This document shows, one piece after another, positions 34,821-39,854 of a stretch of 39,854 nucleotides of DNA. The position numbers were made by a program, and so were the translations under genes. Location of the stretch: NCBI GenBank assembly GCA_020532355.1, contig JAJBBD010000273.1:1-39854 (forward strand). Direction: 5' to 3'. Below the pieces are notes generated by a model, which ran no database searches, was not told the DNA's origin, and was given only the letters and a program-made list of their open reading frames with translations. Source of the stretch: Candidatus Cloacimonadota bacterium. GTDB taxonomy: Bacteria > Cloacimonadota > Cloacimonadia > Cloacimonadales > Cloacimonadaceae. Every line of letters starts with the position of its first letter. Position 1 is the stretch's first letter.

Positions 34821-36878
34821 TTATTGAGCGTCGTTATCCTGCCAAGCTGCTACCACTTTTTGGGTGATATCTTCAGGCACTCTTTCGTAGTGCGAAAACT
34901 CTTGTGTGAAGCGTCCTCTGCCTTGAGTGAAGGATTTGAGTGCAGGATAGTAAGCAAACATCTCTGCCAAGGGCATTTGGGCATTAAGATACTGTTTTTT
35001 ACCGTGTTGTTCCATTCCCATTATGCGACCTCTGCGAGTAGAAATATCTCCCATCACATCGCCCATGTATTCATTGGGAACAATAATAACAAGATTATGA
35101 ATAGGTTCCAGCAGGATAGGTTTGCATTTTTTAAAACCTTCTTTTAGTGCCATTGAGGATGCTATCTTAAACGCCATCTCCGAACTATCCACATCGTGGT
35201 AACTGCCATAATATACTTCTACAGATACGTCTACTACCTGATAGCCGGCAATAATACCTTTCTCCATGGTCTCAACCAAACCTTTCTCGATAGCCGGGAT
35301 AAAGTTTGAAGGAATAACTCCACCAACAATAGCATTGACGAATTGGAACCCTTCGCCACGTTCTGTAGGCTTAATGCGAAAATATACTTCTCCATACTGA
35401 CCACGACCGCCAGATTGTTTCTTATGCCGGTATTGACTTTCGGCACTGGCAGTAATTGTCTCTTTGTAGGGAATTCGGGGAGCCTTGAGCTCAGCATCAA
35501 CTTTGTAGCGGTTTTTTAGTTTTTTAAGAACTAATTGAAGCTGCTGATCGCCCATTCCTGAAAGGACATTTTCGTGTGTTTCCACATTCAATTCATATCG
35601 TATGGTTGAATCTTCGGCAATGACCCTTTGTAAACTTGAGCCAATTTTATCCTCATCAGACTGATTGACGGCTTTGATAGCTTGCCAGGTTGTGGCTGAA
35701 GGCAACTGAACCGGACATATTGCATGGCGTGCATTCAAAGCAACTATGCTACTCATCACTTTAGCGTTTTTAAGCTTTACTAATGCTCCAATTTCACCTG
35801 CTTTGATCTCGCTGCAATCATGACGGTTTTTCCCCAACATATAATACATGTTCCCGGCTTTATCTTTGGCTTCTTTTTCTGGAGTATAAAACTCGGTGCC
35901 AGTTTTTAAACTGCCTGAAAACATCCTTACGTACGCAAAATCACCCATGCTGGGATCGGCATAAAGCTTGAAAATATAACCTAGTAATTCTCCATCTGAA
36001 CTACATACAAATTCTTTTTTATCTTCACCCTCCACAAGTTCAATGGTGTTGCAATCTGCAGGGGAAGGTAAATAATCTACTATGCCTTGTAAAAATGGCA
36101 ACACGCCTACACCCGTGCCTGCAGAGCAAGCAAAAGCTGGACATATATCACCACTGGCAATGGCTTTCTTAAGACCATTTGTTAGGCTATCATGCGATAA
36201 TTCCATGTTTTCCAAAAACTCATTTAGCAAGTCTTCATCCGTTTCCGCTACTGCTTCCATCAATTGTAATCTGGCTTCTTCCAAAAAGTCTTTTAGATTA
36301 TCTGGAACTTCAGCTTCTCCGGAAGCAGTTATAGCTTTTTGGCGAATAACATCAACAACTCCTTCAAAAGAGCCTTCTTTACCTATGGGAAAATGAACTT
36401 TGATAGGATTAATCCCGGTATTTTCATGTATTGCTTCTAAAGTTTTTTCAAAATCAGCATGTTCGTTATCCATCCTGTTCACCAGAATTATTCTACCCTT
36501 CTTTTTGCCTTCCAGTTGTTCAATGGCAAGCTCTAAGCCCACTTCAAAACCGCCAGCAGCATTTGCAACTATCACGGCATTTTCAACCGCCGGCAAGGCT
36601 ACTACTGTATCGCCCACAAAATCTGGATAACCAGGAGCGTCAAGAATGTTTATTTTGTGATCTTTATAATTCACATAACCTATAGAAAGGCCTAAGGATA
36701 TCTTTTTGGCAATTTCTTCGGGATCAAAATCCAATACAGTATTGCCTTCGTCAATCTTACCCAGTCTATTCGTGCTTTTTGTTTGATGAAAAATTTGTTC
36801 TGCCAAAGTAGTCTTTCCGGCACCGCTAGCGCCAACCAACATCAGGTTTCGTAATTTCTTCATTGAGTATTCTTTCAT
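34821..36878 (-). CDS. Elongation factor G paralogue (FusA2-like)
   Basis: A 685-residue translational GTPase with all EF-G domains. I chose the ATG at 36878, six bases after GAGG; the ATG at 36884 lies directly against that GAGG. The G1 loop GASGAGKTT and G3 DAPGYPDF are intact, but switch I, canonically ERERGITIT, here reads EEIAKKISLGLS, and G4 is NRMD rather than NKMD. Later motifs persist (SGMGDQQLQLVLKKL, GGRGQYGEVYFRIKP, FAYYPALKSFTQGRGRFTQE). Such divergent EF-Gs occur in many phyla beside the canonical one; their role (recycling, stress translation or other) is unsettled. It leads the yebC-ruvCA-rsmB run. Confidence 0.92.
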   Translation of the reverse strand: MKEYSMKKLRNLMLVGASGAGKTTLAEQIFHQTKSTNRLGKIDEGNTVLDFDPEEIAKKISLGLSIGYVNYKDHKINILDAPGYPDFVGDTVVALPAVENAVIVANAAGGFEVGLELAIEQLEGKKKGRIILVNRMDNEHADFEKTLEAIHENTGINPIKVHFPIGKEGSFEGVVDVIRQKAITASGEAEVPDNLKDFLEEARLQLMEAVAETDEDLLNEFLENMELSHDSLTNGLKKAIASGDICPAFACSAGTGVGVLPFLQGIVDYLPSPADCNTIELVEGEDKKEFVCSSDGELLGYIFKLYADPSMGDFAYVRMFSGSLKTGTEFYTPEKEAKDKAGNMYYMLGKNRHDCSEIKAGEIGALVKLKNAKVMSSIVALNARHAICPVQLPSATTWQAIKAVNQSDEDKIGSSLQRVIAEDSTIRYELNVETHENVLSGMGDQQLQLVLKKLKNRYKVDAELKAPRIPYKETITASAESQYRHKKQSGGRGQYGEVYFRIKPTERGEGFQFVNAIVGGVIPSNFIPAIEKGLVETMEKGIIAGYQVVDVSVEVYYGSYHDVDSSEMAFKIASSMALKEGFKKCKPILLEPIHNLVIIVPNEYMGDVMGDISTRRGRIMGMEQHGKKQYLNAQMPLAEMFAYYPALKSFTQGRGRFTQEFSHYERVPEDITQKVVAAWQDNDAQ

Positions 36879-36932
36879 GTTCATCCTCGTGTATTTATCT
36901 CTAATTTATGCATTTTTCGATGGTGATGATCA

Positions 36933-36960
36933 ATGATTTTCAGCCCTTGATAGGTGTCAA
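36933..36960 (-). promoter_or_regulatory. Candidate promoter for the EF-G paralogue operon
   Basis: On the reverse strand, a perfect TTGACA (36960-36955) is followed after 16 bases by AATCAT (36938-36933), four of six to the -10 consensus. The start codon is about 55 bases downstream. It forms a divergent pair with the forward candidate at 36975. Confidence 0.4.
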
Positions 36961-36974
36961 TGCTTTTGTTTAAC

Positions 36975-37003
36975 TTGACATTATTCGCCCATCTTGTTTA
37001 CTT
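36975..37003 (+). promoter_or_regulatory. Candidate promoter for the small membrane protein and hydrogenase-like genes
   Basis: A perfect TTGACA (36975-36980) precedes, by 17 bases, TTACTT (36998-37003), a weak -10. A start site near 37010 would leave GGAGG (37020-37024) in the leader, which fits a TTG start at 37030. TAAAAT at 37007 is a better -10 by sequence but lies too far from the -35. Confidence 0.4.
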
Positions 37004-37029
37004 GGGTAAAATATATTATGGAGGAAACC

Positions 37030-37305
37030 TTGGAACAAGAACAACGTGATTTTGCATATAGTAATCACTCGGCTCCAGTAATGAGCATCAGTCAGTGGGT
37101 CATTACTATGCTGGTGATGATTATCCCAATTGTGAACATAGTTATGCTAATAGTGTGGGCAACTAGTGCCTATGACAATCCCAACCGAAAGAATTGGGCC
37201 ATAGCTCAGCTAATCTTTATGGGAATCGCTGTTATCATTTGGGTGCTTTTCTTTAGTGCCATGATGGGTATGATGAGCGGAATGATTGGTTCTTTGGGAG
37301 CTTAA
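37030..37305 (+). CDS. Small two-span membrane protein
   Basis: A protein of 91 residues from the TTG at 37030, chosen because GGAGG lies five bases before it; an in-frame ATG at 37018 would add four residues but has no ribosome site. Two hydrophobic segments are clear: WVITMLVMIIPIVNIVMLIV and, after the polar AYDNPNRKNWA loop, LIFMGIAVIIWVLFFSAMM. The 'P.VN..MLI.WA......NP.+KN.A.A' pattern recurs in small uncharacterised membrane proteins of several phyla. It lies 28 bases before the hydrogenase-like operon, possibly co-transcribed. Function unknown. Confidence 0.75.
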   Translation: MEQEQRDFAYSNHSAPVMSISQWVITMLVMIIPIVNIVMLIVWATSAYDNPNRKNWAIAQLIFMGIAVIIWVLFFSAMMGMMSGMIGSLGA

Positions 37306-37333
37306 ATTCCCGAAATTATTGCGCTAATTCTTA

Positions 37334-38767
37334 ATGATCGTTCGTTATTCCAAAGAAGATATTGAGCCTCAAAAGCTGGATATTTTTTTATCCGATATCC
37401 GCGAAATGCTTTTGTGTGGATTTATGCCACTTGCTTTTTTTGGCACAGATGAAAAATTGCTCTACTCTCTGATGGGGAAAAATGGAGATCTAAGGTTGCT
37501 CTGTTGTCAGTTTCCCAATCCCTTTCACTACCCTTCTTTAAGCGTTGAATTCCCATGCTTCAACACATTTGAACGTGAACTGCATCAACAATATGGCATT
37601 GTACCAATTAATCACCCTTGGTTAAAAAATGTGAGGCACAATCATCAAAGCTCACAAGAGATCGAAGACTATCCTTTCTTACGAAGTAAATCTAAACTTA
37701 TTCACGAAGTAGGAGTCGGTCCTGTGCACGCAGGAGTAATTGAACCCGGTCATTTTCGTTTTCTTATGCGAGGAGAGATTATTGAGCACTTAGAGATTCA
37801 ACTTGGATACCAATATCGTGGCATGTCTCAATTACTTTGCAAAGGTAACTTGGCTCATAAAATGTCCCTTGCTGAGTGTATCGCCGGTGATACTGTGATA
37901 GGTCATGGAACTGCCTATTGTCAGATAGTTGAAAGTCTTTCAAATACACAATCTCAAGCTCAAGATATCCGCATTTTACTTTTAGAGATGGAACGTGTTG
38001 CAATGCACCTTTCCACACTTAGCTCTTTGGCGGGAGATGTTGCCTATATAATGGGACAAAACATCTTTGCCGCTATACGAACCTTTGTGATCAATTCTAC
38101 TCTGAGCATCTGTGGAAGCCGTTTTGGTAAGCGAGCACTCTGCCCGGGAGGGGTTAATTACGGATTGAACTCAGACCAAATAACAAGGTTAAGCTCTGAG
38201 TTTGAAAAATATACAAGACATATTCAAAACACCTCCGAAGCCTTGTTTTCTACAACAAGCTTACTGTCCAGATTTGACGACACGGGAAAACTACACACAA
38301 ATGATGCTTTGCGATTTGGTTTCACGGGGATTAGCGCCAAAGCAAGCGGTGTGCCTGTTGATGCAAGAACAGATTATCCTGATTGGCAATATCCTGGCTT
38401 TCTTGTGCAAACTGAAATCAGTGGAGACGTCTATGCACGAGCTCACCTAAGATATTTGGAAATTATGCAATCCTTGCAAATTATTCTTGCTTTGCTACCA
38501 ACAATTAAACCTCACGCTCCATTGTTGGAACCACCCTCAAAACTTGAGCCCGGTAAGATTGCTATTTCCATTATTGAAAGTGCTCGTGGCAGAATAGTTC
38601 ACATAGCAAAAAGTAAAGATGAGTATAGCGCATTGTGGTATAAAGTAATAGATCCTTCTTTCGTAAACTGGCAGGCACTATCTTTATCGGTTGTCGGAGA
38701 GCAAATCTCAGATTTTCCGCTTTGCAATAAAAGCTTCGATTTGTCTTATTGTGGGAGTGATCTTTAG
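37334..38767 (+). CDS. Hydrogenase-4/complex I-like large subunit (fused NuoC-NuoD type), NiFe site absent
   Basis: A 477-residue peripheral subunit of a membrane-bound complex I/group-4 hydrogenase relative. Residues 1 to about 115 are a NuoC/30-kDa-like domain (FPCFNTFERELHQQYGI). Residues about 120-477 are the NuoD/HycE-like core (GVGPVHAGVIEPGHFRFLMR, then GYQYRGMSQLLCKG). The first NiFe-binding motif, normally RVCGIC, reads ECIAGDTVIGH here (A184 and T187 at the cysteine places), and the C-terminal DPCxxC reads DLSYCG (S471 and G474). So no NiFe centre is expected. This matches 'Ehr' hydrogenase-related complexes. No strong Shine-Dalgarno precedes the ATG. Confidence 0.85.
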   Translation: MIVRYSKEDIEPQKLDIFLSDIREMLLCGFMPLAFFGTDEKLLYSLMGKNGDLRLLCCQFPNPFHYPSLSVEFPCFNTFERELHQQYGIVPINHPWLKNVRHNHQSSQEIEDYPFLRSKSKLIHEVGVGPVHAGVIEPGHFRFLMRGEIIEHLEIQLGYQYRGMSQLLCKGNLAHKMSLAECIAGDTVIGHGTAYCQIVESLSNTQSQAQDIRILLLEMERVAMHLSTLSSLAGDVAYIMGQNIFAAIRTFVINSTLSICGSRFGKRALCPGGVNYGLNSDQITRLSSEFEKYTRHIQNTSEALFSTTSLLSRFDDTGKLHTNDALRFGFTGISAKASGVPVDARTDYPDWQYPGFLVQTEISGDVYARAHLRYLEIMQSLQIILALLPTIKPHAPLLEPPSKLEPGKIAISIIESARGRIVHIAKSKDEYSALWYKVIDPSFVNWQALSLSVVGEQISDFPLCNKSFDLSYCGSDL

Positions 38768-39493
38768 ATGCTTGATCTATTAAAATCCCGCTTAACCCAT
38801 GGTTATCAAGCAATAGCCAATCCCCTTAAGGCAGATATTCATCCAGCCTTCCCCGGCATGCCAATATTGGCTAAAAGTGCAGATCTGTATTGTTTAAACG
38901 ATATCTGTCCTGTTCATGCCTTTTCTGAGCAAGGATTGGATTTAGGTAAATGTACATTTTGCGGTTTGTGCAGCCGAGAACATCCCGAAATGATAAGCTT
39001 TAGCAATGATTTCAAAATAGCTGCGGATACCAGAGATAAACTAATTATTGCTCCTGGAGAGTTGGAGCTTTCGAAGATTGATTTCCGGTTACCGCGTAGA
39101 TTCCATCATTCTCTTGCTCTACGCAATGTTTCTGCGGGAGGGTGCAACGCATGTGAGATGGAACTATCTGCTTCGAACAATGTCAATTTTGATATAAGCC
39201 GTTACGGAGTTGAGATAGTTGCTTCCCCGCGACATGCAGACGCTCTAATTTTAACCGGACCAATCACAGCTAATATGACGGAAGCCTTAACGGAAACTTG
39301 GCAAGCCATAACCGATCCCAAATATCTTATTCTTTGTGGTACCTGTGCCATCAGTGGTGGATTGTTCGCAGAATCTGCTGCAATAGATAGAGCCTTTCTC
39401 AAACATTGGGAAGCATGCTTATATATACCTGGATGCCCAGCCCACCCTTTAAGCATAATCTACGCTATTACAACCATAATGGGGATTTCATGA
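38768..39493 (+). CDS. NuoB/hydrogenase small subunit with N-terminal ferredoxin domain
   Basis: A 241-residue fusion. Residues about 35-80 are a ferredoxin-like domain: C47-Pro plus C62, C65 and C68 can bind one 4Fe-4S cluster, while the partner position of a second cluster is H72. Residues about 118-241 are the NuoB/small-subunit domain with cluster ligands C126 and C129 (GGCNACEMEL), C193 (CGTCAISGG) and C223 (PGCPAHP); the CxxC spacing is hydrogenase-like, unlike the adjacent pair of complex I NuoB. It would pass electrons to the large subunit encoded just before it (TAG directly followed by ATG). Its stop overlaps the next gene. Confidence 0.86.
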   Translation: MLDLLKSRLTHGYQAIANPLKADIHPAFPGMPILAKSADLYCLNDICPVHAFSEQGLDLGKCTFCGLCSREHPEMISFSNDFKIAADTRDKLIIAPGELELSKIDFRLPRRFHHSLALRNVSAGGCNACEMELSASNNVNFDISRYGVEIVASPRHADALILTGPITANMTEALTETWQAITDPKYLILCGTCAISGGLFAESAAIDRAFLKHWEACLYIPGCPAHPLSIIYAITTIMGIS

Positions 39494-39854
39494 GTATTGG
39501 AATTCTGCTTCTGATCTTAACTATCATCCCGGCTTTATGGAAACGGTCTGGCTATTTTGTGATTCTGTGGGTTTTGGGTTCAGCTTTTTTAGCATTCGAG
39601 TATATGGAAGTTTTATATTCTCGTTCGTTGCAGGAGTTTATTATCACAATGTCTCCTCCAGTAGGGATTGTAAATATTGCGCTTAATAAGCTTTCTGCAT
39701 TCTTTGGCGTGATATTCTCTTTAGGGTTACCATTAGGAATGTTCTATGGGCATTATTATCTAAAAGAACATCCCACCAAAGATTTATGCTCTCATTTATT
39801 CTGGCTAGGATTAATGGGGATTAGTATGCACTGCGTATTGTGGATACGCCACAG
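39490..39854 (+). CDS. Proton-pumping antiporter-like subunit (NuoL/M/N or HyfB family), 3' truncated
   Basis: The first 121 codons of a membrane protein, starting at ATG in a four-base overlap with the small-subunit gene; it runs off the window. Hydrophobic spans at about residues 2-14, 20-35, 67-85 and 103-118 and the segment NIALNKLSAFFGVIFSLGLP resemble the N-terminus of Mrp-antiporter-like subunits of complex I and group-4 hydrogenases ('LD.LSAFF'). In this operon it would be the ion-translocating arm. Which paralogue it is cannot be decided from the fragment. Confidence 0.75.
   Translation, partial: MSIGILLLILTIIPALWKRSGYFVILWVLGSAFLAFEYMEVLYSRSLQEFIITMSPPVGIVNIALNKLSAFFGVIFSLGLPLGMFYGHYYLKEHPTKDLCSHLFWLGLMGISMHCVLWIRH

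Noticed and set aside
1-39854. CRISPR array, tRNA, rRNA or intact prophage
   Set aside because: No regularly spaced repeats, cloverleaf-like sequences with a GTTCRA loop, or phage genes were seen on reading the non-coding intervals; a tRNA or covariance-model scan would be needed to exclude small RNAs.

Overview
The window is a compact, AT-rich bacterial chromosome segment from a Gram-negative (double-membrane) organism. It encodes a KdsD-type enzyme of the Kdo pathway, an MCE/Mla-type lipid transporter, a lipoprotein that seems to end in an outer-membrane barrel, and a secreted protein ending in a FlgD-like 'YPNPF...SGVYLYR' domain. That domain, the long eukaryote-type urocanase, the amino-acid-degrading enzymes and the hydrogenase-like complex suit an anaerobic member of the FCB/Cloacimonadota neighbourhood. 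This placement is inference; no marker settles it.

Layout. 1-1467 (+): the 3' end of thrS and kdsD, overlapping by 4 bases. 1468-2303: gene-free, with a 241-bp inverted-repeat-bounded MITE-like element. 2304-16279 (-): ten tightly packed genes, read from high to low coordinates: cysteine desulfidase-like, hutU, UDP-glucose pyrophosphorylase-like, MCE protein, lipoprotein/barrel fusion, STAS-MlaE permease, MlaF-type ATPase, folA, a response regulator with PP2C and HATPase domains, and a GT2-GT4 fusion. 16542-22017 (-): fusA, a STAS protein, a response regulator-HATPase protein, prmC and murA, behind a good promoter upstream of fusA. 22508-25487 (-): a cation-chloride-cotransporter-like permease and a small secreted protein. 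Then dgt (-), a secreted thioredoxin-like protein with a clear terminator (+), and gldA (-). 30334-31070 is gene-poor. 31071-36878 (-): a second EF-G, yebC, ruvC, ruvA, rsmB and a PASTA protein. 37030-39854 (+): a small membrane protein and the start of a complex I/group-4 hydrogenase-like operon that runs off the end.

The most interesting points are: (1) the MCE lipid-transport locus, whose auxiliary lipoprotein continues into a C-terminal region that looks like an outer-membrane beta-barrel, paired with an MCE protein carrying a long helical tail; this suggests a two-protein bridge from inner to outer membrane. (2) A hydrogenase-like large subunit in which all four NiFe-ligand positions are not cysteine, resembling Ehr-type complexes. 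(3) Pieces of a partner-switching signalling system split between two operons. (4) The small non-coding element at 1711-1951. No tRNA, rRNA, CRISPR array or intact insertion sequence was recognised.
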